DNA of 64,000 nt from Citrobacter sp. FP75 (GCF_018342065.1 NZ_JAFDOE010000001.1:1178001-1242000); one strand, 5' to 3'. Shown: positions 9,896 to 19,784, counted from the stretch's first letter. Notes: generated from the letters alone by a model not told the origin. Numbers and translations: made by a program.

Positions 9896-10598
9896 GGTGC
9901 CAGCGCAGCAAATTGGACATCGCCAGCAGGTATTTTTCGCTGGCTTCATCAGAAGAGATGGGGGGGAACTCTGCGGTAATGCAGTGTAAGTTCAGATCGG
10001 CACACCAGCTACCGAAGGACCCCGGCGTTTCATAACCCACGCTGGTTACGAGGGGGAGTTCAAATCCCCGCGCCAGCCACTCGCCCAGCTCGCTGTGCCT
10101 CGGATCTTCAATACAGGCCAGCGGGTCGTGAAAAGAAACCACCCAGGCGGGGTGAATGCGGTGAATAAGCTGACACAGCGCCTGGGTTTCTGGTTCCGAT
10201 CCTGGATGCTCACCGGTCAGCAAAACCACATCGCGCTCTTCCGCGCTACTGTTCCAGCGATAGACTGTTTCCCCTGCCTTCCAGTTCGCTGCCGGGAAAT
10301 TACGGTTGAGATCAACACCGTTAGCATTGGCGCGCAGGCCAAGCTGACACCCGTCTGGATTTACCGCCAGGATAACGTGGTGACGTCGCAGGGAAGGGTT
10401 AAGCGTACGCAGGGCGCAGGATAGCGTCACAATTGATGAGTTTTCGTCACCGTGGGTACCCGCCAGTATCAGGCCGCTTTCTCGATCGACTGCTGGCGCA
10501 GGAAACCAGATTAGCGGGGCGCCTAACAATGAACGTCCGTAATGTTCGGTTCCTGGCGGAAATGCGCCACGCTCGGCGCGGGGACGGGTAACGGTCAT
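9870..10598 (-). CDS. mpaA: murein tripeptide amidase A
   Basis: A cytoplasmic zinc carboxypeptidase (M14 family) of 242 residues from the ATG at 10598 (MTVTRPRAERG). It cleaves the gamma-D-Glu-Dap bond in murein tripeptide. The zinc site HGDE and the later SFHDPLA are visible, and the catalytic Glu is in ITAEFPP. A start six codons upstream is possible, but the family begins at MTVTRP. The gene faces ycjG and works in the same recycling pathway; mppA, the murein tripeptide binding protein, is next door. Confidence 0.95.
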   Translation of the reverse strand: MTVTRPRAERGAFPPGTEHYGRSLLGAPLIWFPAPAVDRESGLILAGTHGDENSSIVTLSCALRTLNPSLRRHHVILAVNPDGCQLGLRANANGVDLNRNFPAANWKAGETVYRWNSSAEERDVVLLTGEHPGSEPETQALCQLIHRIHPAWVVSFHDPLACIEDPRHSELGEWLARGFELPLVTSVGYETPGSFGSWCADLNLHCITAEFPPISSDEASEKYLLAMSNLLRWHPKDGAARS

Positions 10599-10782
10599 AG
10601 TTATCTCTGAATGCAAGAATTGTTACTCGCAGTGTTGTGCAAAATGTATGGATAATCAAATCGTTTTCACACACTTATCTTTTCAGGTGTAATATCACTT
10701 TCTTGTCGGAAGTTAATTGCAATTCCTGCTGGCGATACAAATAATTACACATTCACTTAATAGCCAGATTTGAGGGTATCTT

Positions 10783-12396
10783 ATGAGGCATTCTGTTTCA
10801 GTAACCTGTTGTGCGCTGTTGGTTAGCAGCATTTCCTTGTCCCATGCTGCAGATGTACCCAGCGGTACGGTACTGGCAGAGAAACAAGAACTGGTGCGTC
10901 ATATTAAAGATGAACCGGCCTCGCTCGATCCGGCCAAGGCCGTCGGGCTGCCCGAGATTCAGGTTATTCGTGATTTATTTGAAGGGCTGGTTAACCAGAA
11001 CGAGAAGGGCGAAATCGTTCCTGGCGTTGCCACTCAATGGAAGAGTAACGATAACCGCATCTGGACATTTACGCTGCGTGATAACGCAAAATGGGCCGAC
11101 GGTACGCCGGTGACGGCTCAGGATTTTGTCTATAGCTGGCAGCGTCTGGTGGATCCGAAAACACTATCCCCGTTTGCCTGGTTTGCGGCGCTAGCCGGGA
11201 TCAACAATGCGCAGGCGATTATCGATGGTAAAGCTACGCCGGATAAGCTGGGCGTTAGTGCGGTCGATGCGCGTACCCTGAAGGTTCAACTGGATAAACC
11301 GTTGCCCTGGTTTGCGAATTTAACGGCTAACTTTGCGTTCTATCCGGTACAAAAAGCCAACGTCGAGAGCGGTAAAGAGTGGACGAGACCGGGTAATTTA
11401 ATCGGTAACGGCGCTTATGTATTAAAAGATCGCGTGGTTAATGAAAAATTGGTGGTGGTACCAAATACGCATTATTGGGACAACGCAAAAACCGTGCTGC
11501 AAAAAGTAACCTTCCTGCCGATTAACCAGGAATCTGCGGCAACAAAACGTTATCTGGCCGGTGATATTGATATTACGGAATCCTTCCCGAAAAACATGTA
11601 CCAGAAACTGTTGAAGGAAATTCCCGGACAAGTTTATACACCGCCGCAGCTCGGCACCTATTATTATGCGTTTAATACTCAGAAAGGCCCGACGGCCGAT
11701 TCACGCGTGCGTCTGGCGCTCAGCATGACTATCGATCGTCGTTTGATGGCGGAAAAAGTCCTCGGGACCGGCGAAAAACCGGCCTGGCATTTTACGCCGG
11801 ACGTCACGGCGGGATTTACGCCTGAACCTTCACCGTTCGAGCAAATGAGTCAGGAAGAGCTGAACGCGCAGGCGAAAACGTTGCTGCGTGCGGCGGGTTA
11901 TGGACCACAAAAACCGCTGAATCTGACGCTGCTGTACAATACCTCCGAAAACCATCAGAAGATTGCCATCGCCGTCGCGTCTATGTGGAAGAAAAATCTG
12001 GGCGTTGATGTGAAGTTACAAAACCAGGAATGGAAAACCTATATCGATAGCCGCAACACCGGCAATTTCGATGTTATCCGCGCCTCCTGGGTGGGCGATT
12101 ACAATGAACCGTCTACGTTCTTGTCGTTATTAACCTCGACCCACACGGGCAATATTTCGCGGTTTAATAATCCGGTGTACGATAAAGTGCTGACCCAGGC
12201 CACAATGGAAAATACTGAAAAAGCACGAAATGCGGACTATAACGCGGCAGAAAAAATTCTGATGGAGCAGGCACCTATTGCACCGATTTATCAGTACACC
12301 AACGGTCGTTTAATTAAGCCATGGCTGAAAGGGTATCCGATTACCAACCCTGAAGATGTGGCATACAGTCGCAGCATGTATATTGTGAAGCATTAA
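10783..12396 (+). CDS. mppA: periplasmic murein tripeptide-binding protein MppA
   Basis: An extracytoplasmic solute-binding protein (SBP_bac_5, OppA-like) of 537 residues. A signal peptide of about 22 residues ends at SHAADV, and HIKDEPASLDPAKAVG is the usual start of the mature domain. In E. coli MppA captures L-Ala-D-Glu-meso-Dap and delivers it to the OppBCDF permease. It lies divergently from mpaA, which degrades the same peptide once inside. Confidence 0.96.
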   Translation: MRHSVSVTCCALLVSSISLSHAADVPSGTVLAEKQELVRHIKDEPASLDPAKAVGLPEIQVIRDLFEGLVNQNEKGEIVPGVATQWKSNDNRIWTFTLRDNAKWADGTPVTAQDFVYSWQRLVDPKTLSPFAWFAALAGINNAQAIIDGKATPDKLGVSAVDARTLKVQLDKPLPWFANLTANFAFYPVQKANVESGKEWTRPGNLIGNGAYVLKDRVVNEKLVVVPNTHYWDNAKTVLQKVTFLPINQESAATKRYLAGDIDITESFPKNMYQKLLKEIPGQVYTPPQLGTYYYAFNTQKGPTADSRVRLALSMTIDRRLMAEKVLGTGEKPAWHFTPDVTAGFTPEPSPFEQMSQEELNAQAKTLLRAAGYGPQKPLNLTLLYNTSENHQKIAIAVASMWKKNLGVDVKLQNQEWKTYIDSRNTGNFDVIRASWVGDYNEPSTFLSLLTSTHTGNISRFNNPVYDKVLTQATMENTEKARNADYNAAEKILMEQAPIAPIYQYTNGRLIKPWLKGYPITNPEDVAYSRSMYIVKH

Positions 12397-12404
12397 TTTC
12401 TGTA

Positions 12405-12437
12405 GGGCTGGTGGGGATTTTCGCGCCAGCCCGTTTT
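12405..12437 (+). terminator. mppA terminator
   Basis: The stem GGGCTGG (12405-12411)/CCAGCCC (12426-12432) is followed by GTTTTC, 9 bp after the mppA stop codon. Confidence 0.75.
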
Positions 12438-12446
12438 CTTATTCTT

Positions 12447-12587
12447 CCGGCGGCTGATGTTCCCGACAAATCAGCTTTGCAGGTGGCGGAGGCTGAATTG
12501 GCTGGCGTGAAGTCCGTTCCTGCACTGGTGATCGACGGCAACGTGCTACATATCAACTTCGGCGCGCCCATCGAGGCGCTGAAATAG
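12447..12587 (+). pseudogene. remnant of a thioredoxin-fold-like protein (3' end only)
   Basis: A 46-codon open stretch ends at TAG 12587 and reads like a protein C-terminus, including AGVKSVPALVIDG with the SVP cis-proline motif of thioredoxin folds. There is no start codon, and the mppA terminator sits just upstream. It looks like the tail of a deleted gene. The call rests on a short motif and is tentative. Confidence 0.3.
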
Positions 12588-12651
12588 CGCAAAGCGTTCG
12601 GGAAGTGGCGTAAGTTATTTCCCGAACATACGAGCAAAAAGGGAAGAGGTT

Positions 12652-13422
12652 TTACACGGTATAAATACGGATGTCGTGCTCCTGAAAGGCGGTGTCGTAC
12701 TGTTTGCTACTATTTTCCTCTACCACTATCACATCAATCTCACTACTCTGGGCGACCACATAGCGGGCCACTGCGGGGATCTTATCTGACGTCAGCGCGA
12801 CAATGGTTTCATTGCACTGCTTAATTACTGCTTTCTTGAACTCACAGTCGGCGTAGTCAAACCCGGTTAATCCTGATTCCGGTGCCATCGCGCAGCCACC
12901 AATAAATCCCTGGTCAAATAAGATTCCCTTCACCTGGGATATCGCTGCGGTACCCACACTGCCGCCGGACGATCTCTGTACCTGGCCGCCGAGAATAATG
13001 ACGTCGTACAACGGTTTTTTGAGCAGAACAGCGGCTATTTCCGGAGAATTGGTCACGACGGTTAAGGCCAGTTCGGCAGGCAATGCTTCTGCCATTGCTA
13101 AATTGGTTGTACCGGTATCGATAAAAATACAGCTGCCGGATTTGACCAGCCGGGCACACCGTTGCGCGATGCTGTTTTTTTTTGCCGTATCTTTCGTTTT
13201 TCGAAGCGTAATATCTTCAGATTCCGGCAAAGAAATGACGGCTCCGCCATATACTTTTTTGCATACGCCTTCTTTACTCAGTTCATGTAAATCCCGGCGA
13301 ATAGTGTGTTCTGACACGCCCAGTCTGCTGGCAAGCTCGGAACAGATAACTCTGCCGTTTTCCTGCAGGATCTGATAAATCAGCGACTGGCGCTGTTCCG
13401 GGAATGCAGCATAATCGAGCAT
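12652..13422 (-). CDS. DeoR-family transcriptional regulator
   Basis: A sugar-type DeoR repressor of 256 residues from the ATG at 13422, which has the ribosome site TAGGAG. The N-terminal HTH (RVICSELASRLGVSEHTIRRDLHEL) is followed by the linker KVYGGAV. The DeoR effector domain, related to ribose-5-phosphate isomerase, carries FIDTGTTNLAMAEAL and VTNSPEIA. It is divergent from a VOC-family gene 119 bp away, which is its most likely target. This pair is not between mppA and ynaI in K-12 and appears to be a lineage-specific insertion. The effector is unknown. Confidence 0.85.
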   Translation of the reverse strand: MLDYAAFPEQRQSLIYQILQENGRVICSELASRLGVSEHTIRRDLHELSKEGVCKKVYGGAVISLPESEDITLRKTKDTAKKNSIAQRCARLVKSGSCIFIDTGTTNLAMAEALPAELALTVVTNSPEIAAVLLKKPLYDVIILGGQVQRSSGGSVGTAAISQVKGILFDQGFIGGCAMAPESGLTGFDYADCEFKKAVIKQCNETIVALTSDKIPAVARYVVAQSSEIDVIVVEENSSKQYDTAFQEHDIRIYTV

Positions 13423-13541
13423 GAAAACTCCTAGTATAAATAAACACCGAGCAATAATAAGCATAATCGTGCATTATGACTGGCGATGTCAACATCCCTT
13501 AACGGGATCGTACGAGTACGGATAAACGAGAGAGGTTGGTG

Positions 13542-13925
13542 ATGAAGATTGCTCATATGGCGCTGTGGACACAGGATCTCGAGCGACAGGCCCATTTCTG
13601 GATCACATTTTTTGGCGGCGAGATTAATGAAAAATACTGCAGTAAAACCAATCCTGGTTTTGAATCCTACTTTGTCAAAATCGGCGAGGATATTGCGATT
13701 GAATTAATGACCAAACCAGGGCTGTCTCAGGTGGTGCCTGACAATAACACCACCGGATGGATACATCTGGCGATTGCAGTTGATGGGGCTGATAACGTCA
13801 ATTCAATGGCGATGCGCGCCAAAGAGCAGGGGATTTTAGTCTCTGGTCCACGCACCACCGGCGACGGATATTACGAAGCTGTGATACAGGATCCTGATGG
13901 AAATTTAATTGAGATTGTCGCCTGA
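13542..13925 (+). CDS. VOC-superfamily (glyoxalase/dioxygenase-like) protein
   Basis: A small metalloprotein of 127 residues with two beta-alpha-beta-beta-beta repeats. HMALWTQDL opens the first module; GWIHLAIAV and the ending DPDGNLIEIV mark the second. The His and Glu residues at these places are the usual VOC metal ligands. Related proteins are glyoxalase I, fosfomycin-resistance enzymes and sugar epimerase-like proteins, so the substrate cannot be assigned. The start at 13542 follows AGAGGTTGG. It is divergent from the DeoR regulator. Confidence 0.8.
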   Translation: MKIAHMALWTQDLERQAHFWITFFGGEINEKYCSKTNPGFESYFVKIGEDIAIELMTKPGLSQVVPDNNTTGWIHLAIAVDGADNVNSMAMRAKEQGILVSGPRTTGDGYYEAVIQDPDGNLIEIVA

Positions 13926-13963
13926 TCTCTGAATAAATTTGGCGCAGGACCCGTATCATCATT

Positions 13964-14995
13964 TTAATTTGCAGGCGCTTGTGTGGCGGCGTCTTCCATA
14001 TAAAGCGTCTGGCTGGGGAAGGCAAAGTCAGCGCCGTTTTCCTGAACCAGGGTGATTATTTTTAAGTAAACATCCTGCTGTACAGCAAGCCACTCCTGCC
14101 AGACGGTTGTTTTGGTGAAGCAGTAGACCATGATATTCAGCGAAGAATCGGCAAACTCATTAAAATAGACCAGCAGGGTCTGCTTCTGGTCAATTCCAGG
14201 ATGATTTTGTAGCATCTGTCTGACTGCATCGACGATTGTACTTATTTTATCGGCATCTTCATAACGTAACCCGATCACCGTTTTTATCCGTCGATTGCTC
14301 ATCCTGCCCGGATTTTCTACGCTAATTGATGAGAAAATGGAGTTGGGCACATACAGCGGACGATGATCGAAGGTATTTATTTTGGTCATACGCCAACCAA
14401 TTTCGGTCACCGTACCTTCGATATTTCTGTCCGGGGAGCGGATCCAGTCACCGATGCTGAACGGCCTGTCGAAATACAGCATGATGCCTGAGAAGAAATT
14501 GCTCAGAATATCTTTCCCCGCCATACCAACAGCAATACCACCGATGCCGCCAAAGGTTAACAGGCCAGACAGACTCATGCCGAAATGTTCGCCGTACAGC
14601 AAAATAATGGCGACCACGATTGTAATTTTAATAATACGCGACAGGATCCGGGCGCTGGTGATGTCCCGGCCTTTGTTGATCTGCGTTTTCTCAAACTGGT
14701 TAATAACCAGAAAGAGTTTTGTGGTCAAAATCAACGCAATCAATGAGGTACAGAGAAAGTCGACCACGCTGGGCGAGATAAATGCAAGCTTATAGCTGTC
14801 GATAACGTTATTGGCGATGCTGCCAAACGTACCGATAATAACGGCGTAGACGAAAAACTGCGCCGCGTGGAATATGAACCCTTTGCAGTGTTTTTCACTA
14901 CGATGAAACCAGACGCTCATCAGTACTAATGCTGCACAGCAGCTGAGAATGACCGTCAGATTAAAGGCATTACTCATAAACAATTCAGCGATCAT
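13964..14995 (-). CDS. ynaI: small-conductance mechanosensitive channel YnaI
   Basis: An MscS-family channel of 343 residues with about five N-terminal transmembrane segments. The pore-lining helix and beta domain are recognisable at [37 protein letters not shown]. The C-terminal cytoplasmic vestibule follows ([16 protein letters not shown]). YnaI opens under membrane tension and protects against hypo-osmotic shock. The length and sequence match the E. coli protein. Confidence 0.96.
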   Translation of the reverse strand: MIAELFMSNAFNLTVILSCCAALVLMSVWFHRSEKHCKGFIFHAAQFFVYAVIIGTFGSIANNVIDSYKLAFISPSVVDFLCTSLIALILTTKLFLVINQFEKTQINKGRDITSARILSRIIKITIVVAIILLYGEHFGMSLSGLLTFGGIGGIAVGMAGKDILSNFFSGIMLYFDRPFSIGDWIRSPDRNIEGTVTEIGWRMTKINTFDHRPLYVPNSIFSSISVENPGRMSNRRIKTVIGLRYEDADKISTIVDAVRQMLQNHPGIDQKQTLLVYFNEFADSSLNIMVYCFTKTTVWQEWLAVQQDVYLKIITLVQENGADFAFPSQTLYMEDAATQAPAN

Positions 14996-15243
14996 GATTC
15001 TCCCTGGCTACTCCGTGTTAGCAAAATATCATCTGATATCCTGATTATCAGGTATTTTACCCGCAACAGGCTGTCATATCATTCATCATGAGGAGATAGA
15101 AATAATATAATCAGCGATATTTTCAGTTGAATAACGTTGATGTCAAGCCCGTAAGCAGTTTATGTAGCAGACAGTTAGTTGATGTCATGGTATTGTTATC
15201 GCAAAGTAACAAGGTTTTCATCTGCACAAGAAAGGACGAGACT

Positions 15244-15504
15244 ATGATCATGGCTAAGCTGAAGACAGCGAAGGGAAGAAAATTTCTGTTGTGTCTGCTT
15301 GGGGTGTTTATCATCGCAGCATCGGTGGTCACACGAGCCACTATCGGTGGGGTAATTGAACAGTACAATATTCCGCTTTCTGACTGGACAGCATCAATGT
15401 ATGCCATTCAATCGGCAATGATTTGCGTCTACAGTATGGTGTTTACTATTCTGCTGGCGATCCCGCTTGGGATCTATTTCCTGGGTGGTGAGGATAAGCA
15501 CTAA
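15244..15504 (+). CDS. ynaJ: YnaJ small membrane protein (DUF2534)
   Basis: An 86-residue inner-membrane protein with two transmembrane segments (about residues 15-33 and 58-80), closely matching E. coli YnaJ from MIMAKLK onward. The function is unknown. The upstream reading frame extends further 5', but the ATG at 15244 has the family N-terminus and an AGGACGAG ribosome site. Confidence 0.9.
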   Translation: MIMAKLKTAKGRKFLLCLLGVFIIAASVVTRATIGGVIEQYNIPLSDWTASMYAIQSAMICVYSMVFTILLAIPLGIYFLGGEDKH

Positions 15505-15520
15505 GCACTAAGCGCTTAGG

Positions 15521-15547
15521 ATGCCGGATGACATCGCCATCCGGCAT
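15521..15547. repeat. REP-like palindrome / terminator between ynaJ and uspE
   Basis: Arms ATGCCGGATG and CATCCGGCAT (10 bp) flank a 7-base loop, and the core GCCGGATG/CATCCGGC is that of enterobacterial REP units. It lies between convergent genes and is preceded by tandem TAAGCAC repeats. Confidence 0.7.
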
Positions 15548-15559
15548 GTTACTGCGTGG

Positions 15560-16510
15560 TTAATCGTCTTCTTCGTCGTCAAGTTCGACCGGCGTCTGGT
15601 ACTGATCGGGTTTAATGACCAGTAGATCGCAACGTAGATGGTCGATGACCTGTTCCGCCGTGTTTCCCAGGAAAGCAGCTGAAATACCGGTACGCCCAAC
15701 GGTACCCAGTACCACGATACCTGCCTGTAAATGCTCCGCTAAATCAGGAATGACCTCTTCAGGCAGTCCTTTTTCAACGTGTGTGACTTTCTCATCAATG
15801 CTGAATTTCTGGCGCAGCGCCTTCATGGCCAGCAGGTGCTGTCCACGGATTGCGTCGTTATAAACACTCGGATCAAATTCAGGTAGTTCAATGGCGATGT
15901 TGATAGGGGTAACAGGGTAGGCACCGACCAGGTGGACTTCGGTATGGTTGACCTGCTCTGCGAGTAGTATCGTCTCTTTGACCAGTTTTTCGTTGAGCGC
16001 GTTGTGATAAGCCTCTTCACTGGCGAGGTTGACCGCAACCAGCGCTTTCCCGCCTTCCGGCCACGGCTGGTCTTTGACCATCCACACCGGGCTTGGGCAC
16101 TTACGCAATAAATGCCAGTCGGTCGGGGTGAAAATCACCGCTTCCAGGCGGTCGTGCTGGTGCGCCATTTTAAGGACCAGGTCGTGCTTAGCACTGATGA
16201 CTTCCTGGATGATGGCTTCGAAGGGACGGTTGTGCCAGACCACTTTAATATCAAGAGGAATACCTGCATCAATATAGTATTTCGCTTGTTCACGTATCCA
16301 TGCTGTTCGCTGACTGATGACACCCTGACGCATTGCCGTACGCTCATCTGGCGACAGCAGGGTGGTCATCTCATAAGAAAAGTCATAGATCGGCAGAAAG
16401 GCTTTAATTTTGCCACCAATCCGTTGATGCAAATAAACAGCTCGCCGTAATGCAGGTTGATCGTCCTGGTTCGGATCGATGACCACCAGCATATTTTGAT
16501 ACATAGCCAT
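15560..16510 (-). CDS. uspE: universal stress protein E
   Basis: A tandem-domain Usp protein of 316 residues from the ATG at 16510 (MAMYQNML). The first domain begins [19 protein letters not shown]. The second carries the nucleotide-loop-like [21 protein letters not shown]. The acidic tail ELDDEEDD is typical of UspE. It contributes to DNA-damage resistance, motility and adhesion in E. coli. fnr normally lies just upstream; here prophage DNA begins instead. Confidence 0.96.
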   Translation of the reverse strand: MAMYQNMLVVIDPNQDDQPALRRAVYLHQRIGGKIKAFLPIYDFSYEMTTLLSPDERTAMRQGVISQRTAWIREQAKYYIDAGIPLDIKVVWHNRPFEAIIQEVISAKHDLVLKMAHQHDRLEAVIFTPTDWHLLRKCPSPVWMVKDQPWPEGGKALVAVNLASEEAYHNALNEKLVKETILLAEQVNHTEVHLVGAYPVTPINIAIELPEFDPSVYNDAIRGQHLLAMKALRQKFSIDEKVTHVEKGLPEEVIPDLAEHLQAGIVVLGTVGRTGISAAFLGNTAEQVIDHLRCDLLVIKPDQYQTPVELDDEEDD

Positions 16511-16534
16511 ACAGGGTCTCCTTACAACTGTCAC

Positions 16535-16660
16535 CGCAGTTTGTAACTAAAAGAGTAACCCAATAATGTGGATTGAAACAGGGGAGAACCTCCTGCCAGA
16601 TCAATAAATCGGGAAAATCTATAGATTTCGTTCACATCTCGCTAAAACTAAACGACTTTT
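16535..16660. other. probable left attachment-site region (attL)
   Basis: The junction between host DNA (uspE upstream region) and the prophage must lie in this interval, because uspE is host and the integrase gene ends at 16648. The core cannot be delimited, since the right end of the prophage is outside the window. Confidence 0.4.
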
Positions 16661-17934
16661 CTCAGTATTTGTGCCCCTTTGGGGCGCCCTGGGGGCAACG
16701 CTGTTGGCATACGATTATTTAGCATACTGACTTGATCCTGGTTCATATCACCAATCCATTTTGAATAGACTTCGTAAACCATACGCGCATCTTCGTGTCC
16801 CATCTGACTGGCAATAAACGAAGGATTTGCCCCAGCGGAGAGTGCCCAGCAGGCATAAGTGTGTCGGGACTGATAGGCGTGCCGGTTTCTTATATGAGCG
16901 AGCCTGATGCCGCGTCGCCATCCATAAGAAATCGATGTTTTACAAAAGTAGCCGTTCTTTCTTTTGGAGTTAGATCTTGGAACAAAAACAAATCTGATTT
17001 CCTGTAGCTCAGTTCTCCCGTGCTCTCTGTGATGAAAGCAGATCTCCTTTTTAGGTAATACACCGGTTACTTTAAACTGCTCTTTTAGCGCATCAAGAGC
17101 AGGTTTCAGAAGCGTAATGGTCCTGATCCCGGCGTCGGTTTTAGGCGGGACAAATAAGCCTTTATTCGTCAGATTCCTTGATATGTGAATTTCGCCCTTA
17201 TGGAGGTCAATATCGTCCCAGGCAAGGGCACATAATTCGCCATGTCTCATGCCGGTATGTACAGCGAACGTCCAGATGAGCGCGTGATATTGGGGCAGAA
17301 TAGAAATCAAAGACTGGTATTCCTGCAAAGTGAGAGGATCGGGTTCTCTTTTTGAAACTTTGAGCTGCGTGACTCCTTCATAAGGGATATGAGTTATAAA
17401 CTGGCTCCGGTTTGCCAGTTTCAGCATCTCAGCCAGCACGCTCATCCGTGCATTTACGGTTAGCGGTGAACGCCCTTGTTTTAGCAAATTGGGCAGACCG
17501 GGATTCACTACCGGGCCAGTCAGTAGCTCCTTTCGATATCTTAGTAGATCAGCATGCTGGATGTTCTCTATGAGGGTATTGCCACCCACGATCCGCAGAA
17601 GGGTATTAATGCCGGATTTTATGGTGATTAAAGATGCTGCGGATACCTCAAGTGCTTTAGATTCGGTAAACAGATCGCATAACTCCTTGAACGTTGTGAT
17701 CCGCTTTGTACTGCCAAACTTACTGAGTGCCTTTGATTCCGGAAACCGCTGTGCGTAGTCGAACTGACCTAACTGGATTTCGCTGACAATAACGGCCCGA
17801 AGGTTACCCGCCTTTCTCAGATTACTGTTGGTTGCCTGCCAGCCACGCAACACTTCGCGGCAACGAATGCCGCGATAGGTGAATGTGATTCTGATTTTCC
17901 CATTATGCAACTCAACACCTGTCGGGAAATCCAT
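16648..17934 (-). CDS. int: phage integrase (tyrosine recombinase)
   Basis: A 428-residue site-specific recombinase. The N-terminal ~60 residues form an arm-site-binding module (GIRCREVLRGWQATNSN), and a SAM-like core-binding domain follows. The catalytic domain shows HTGMRHGELCALAW (first Arg), the SRHTYACWAL segment (His/Arg region), MGHEDARMV, and the nucleophile Tyr in YEVYSKW. Its 3' end faces uspE and its start overlaps the excisionase stop, so int and xis form one leftward unit next to the attachment site. Confidence 0.95.
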   Translation of the reverse strand: MDFPTGVELHNGKIRITFTYRGIRCREVLRGWQATNSNLRKAGNLRAVIVSEIQLGQFDYAQRFPESKALSKFGSTKRITTFKELCDLFTESKALEVSAASLITIKSGINTLLRIVGGNTLIENIQHADLLRYRKELLTGPVVNPGLPNLLKQGRSPLTVNARMSVLAEMLKLANRSQFITHIPYEGVTQLKVSKREPDPLTLQEYQSLISILPQYHALIWTFAVHTGMRHGELCALAWDDIDLHKGEIHISRNLTNKGLFVPPKTDAGIRTITLLKPALDALKEQFKVTGVLPKKEICFHHREHGRTELQEIRFVFVPRSNSKRKNGYFCKTSISYGWRRGIRLAHIRNRHAYQSRHTYACWALSAGANPSFIASQMGHEDARMVYEVYSKWIGDMNQDQVSMLNNRMPTALPPGRPKGAQILRKVV

Positions 17935-18149
17935 TACGCCTCCTGAACGAACCTGTTTATTCGGGGGTAGTTGTACCAGAGGACACCATTGCTGCTGCTG
18001 GTCTCTCCCAATGCGGTCAGATGTTTAAAGTGAACACCCTCGATCCACACTCCCAAACGATAGTTTTTAATTTGCCCTTTTGAGAGGCCAGTTCTTTCGC
18101 TTAGCCGGGTTTCAACTACCCATTCTTCATTGAAGACGATATCTGGCAT
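17934..18149 (-). CDS. xis: excisionase
   Basis: A 71-residue winged-helix-like recombination directionality factor. WVVETRLSERTGLSKGQIKNYR is the MerR-like helix-turn-helix, followed by GVWIEGVHFK, the pattern of the lambdoid/YdaQ-type excisionase family. It overlaps int by one base, as expected for a co-transcribed pair. Confidence 0.85.
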   Translation of the reverse strand: MPDIVFNEEWVVETRLSERTGLSKGQIKNYRLGVWIEGVHFKHLTALGETSSSNGVLWYNYPRINRFVQEA

Positions 18150-18317
18150 GGTCTGTATCTCGTGTTTGCCCGCCGAACGCGCGCAAAAGCCCAGTCCGCC
18201 GGATATGGTCTTCTCCGGCGGAGTTTAATCAGGCTGGTGGCGGTGGGGCGGGACAGTAGTTGGACGGATTAAGAAAAAGTGAAATGCTGCTTTGTGATAG
18301 TGAAAACAACGGAAAAG

Positions 18318-18344
18318 AGCCCGCACGGAGAAGCGGGCTAAAAG
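18318..18344 (-). terminator. terminator upstream of xis on the leftward transcript
   Basis: Stem AGCCCGC/GCGGGCT; read on the minus strand it is followed by CTTTTCC. It would stop leftward transcripts entering from the genes at 18.4 kb unless they are antiterminated. Confidence 0.6.
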
Positions 18345-18433
18345 ACTACATTTTATTTTATTGGTATTCTTTCGTTCTGATGCCTCATAACTCTGGCAGA
18401 AACGCATGATGCTATTTAGGCATCGACAGGAGA

Positions 18434-18682
18434 TTATTCAGTCGGTTGATCCAGTTCGGAAAGTGAATGTCCGGTAAGTTCCCATTCCACATCACGCCCC
18501 TGATACTGCGGCATTACTTCTCCTTTTGTAACACCGGTTACAACTTTATAAGTTTCGCTTTTCCAGACGCCAGTCTGTCCACATACCTCGCCCGAGTTTG
18601 CCGTTGTCCCTGGAGGTAACGGTTTGATTGAGTAATCCGTATTGAAATCGAAGTAACTGCCACCTGTAATCGGGGAAACCAT
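18434..18682 (-). CDS. hypothetical phage protein, 82 residues
   Basis: I do not recognise this protein. It is small, Gly/Thr/Pro-rich and acidic at the end, with no membrane segment. The start at 18682 has a GGAGT ribosome site 5 bp upstream, and the gene is the last one before the xis-proximal terminator. A 290-bp AT-rich stretch without a gene separates it from the next gene upstream. Confidence 0.55.
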   Translation of the reverse strand: MVSPITGGSYFDFNTDYSIKPLPPGTTANSGEVCGQTGVWKSETYKVVTGVTKGEVMPQYQGRDVEWELTGHSLSELDQPTE

Positions 18683-18972
18683 ACCTACTCCATTATCTCT
18701 ATTGATGGTTACAATTTTTAAGCGACATTCGATTTTGAAACTTAAGTTTTTTAGTCCAAAAAAATACTTGTGTAGTGTATTTTTGATCTGCTTATTGTGT
18801 ATTTAACCAGTTCAATATTTTGGTTATGGTGAAAATATTGGATTTTAAGTGATGTTTTTGGGTGCTGGATAGGCGAAATAATATTCAAAAGTGAGGAAAC
18901 CGTCGCTTTCTACTGGTTGGTCTCATACATACCGGTTTCGACTGCGAGCTCCCTTGCAGCCGCTTTTCACTG

Positions 18973-19776
18973 TCACACCGCTGCTGGATGAACGAATTCG
19001 GCGTGGACACCTTCTTCGCTGTCGAATATGGAGAACAGGAACCAGTCTTCACCCTCTGGGGGGATAGGGTTCCATTCTTCGACTGCTGCAACATCATCCA
19101 TACATCGTTCGAAAAGGGCATCGTCCTGATCTGACAGGTCAACGACCTTTACCTCGAGCCCATGCGACCTGAACCAATCATTTATCTCGGCAGGTGGGGT
19201 GCTTTCATCCCAGCCAGGTTGTAAAGCTGATGCCGGATGTGACCAGCGGCCAATGTGATCGCGTTCAACTGGGACGGGTCCAATGGGCAGGTAAAGCAAT
19301 TCTGCCAGGCGGCGGGATATAACAGAGTCGATGCAGCAGGATAACGCCATCAGATCGAGCTGATCCATTTGCTGAATACGAGTCGATGTTGAGAACTGGG
19401 TTGCCAGCGCGCCCTGCAGATCAACAACTTCAACGGCACGAATCTGGCTCACTGTGTTGCTGAGAGTCAGACTGGGCACTAACTTTTCGGCACCGGCAGA
19501 AAGCTCCAATTGCTGGTCAGGCATCAGGTTTGGTGCAACGGACGCCAGTACTGTAATGATTTCGCTGACAGCGTCTGATTGTTTCACTGCATGCTGGTGG
19601 AGCAGTTCGCTCTCAGCTGCCAGGTTAATCATTTGCTGATGTTGAACATCCGCCAATTGGCGCTGTACCTGCCAGCGTGAAAGTAGTTCTTTAAGCACCG
19701 GGCCTGCTTCGCTGTAGCCAGCCAGTTTCGTCGCTGTTTCGATCAACTCAGCGTCAGTTTTGTGTTGTAGGCTCAT
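18973..19776 (-). CDS. hypothetical early-region protein (Ea22-like?)
   Basis: 267 residues. The N-terminal half is helical with probable coiled coil (LADVQHQQMINLAAESELLHQHAVKQ). The acidic C-terminal half ends with EEWNPIPPEGEDWFLFSIFDSEEGVHAEFVHP, which resembles the tail seen in many variable proteins of the lambdoid PL operon. It is soluble with no catalytic motif visible. It starts 8 bp after the coiled-coil gene upstream, so it belongs to the same leftward operon. Confidence 0.7.
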   Translation of the reverse strand: MSLQHKTDAELIETATKLAGYSEAGPVLKELLSRWQVQRQLADVQHQQMINLAAESELLHQHAVKQSDAVSEIITVLASVAPNLMPDQQLELSAGAEKLVPSLTLSNTVSQIRAVEVVDLQGALATQFSTSTRIQQMDQLDLMALSCCIDSVISRRLAELLYLPIGPVPVERDHIGRWSHPASALQPGWDESTPPAEINDWFRSHGLEVKVVDLSDQDDALFERCMDDVAAVEEWNPIPPEGEDWFLFSIFDSEEGVHAEFVHPAAV

Positions 19777-19784
19777 AATTCCTC

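Noticed and set aside
15490..15520. Short TAAGCAC repeats as a CRISPR or att repeat
   Set aside because: Only two to three 7-bp units without spacers, beside a REP-like palindrome between host genes.
18225..18407. 60-residue minus-strand frame next to xis
   Set aside because: It runs across the terminator hairpin, has odd composition (Phe/His/Arg) and no ribosome site.
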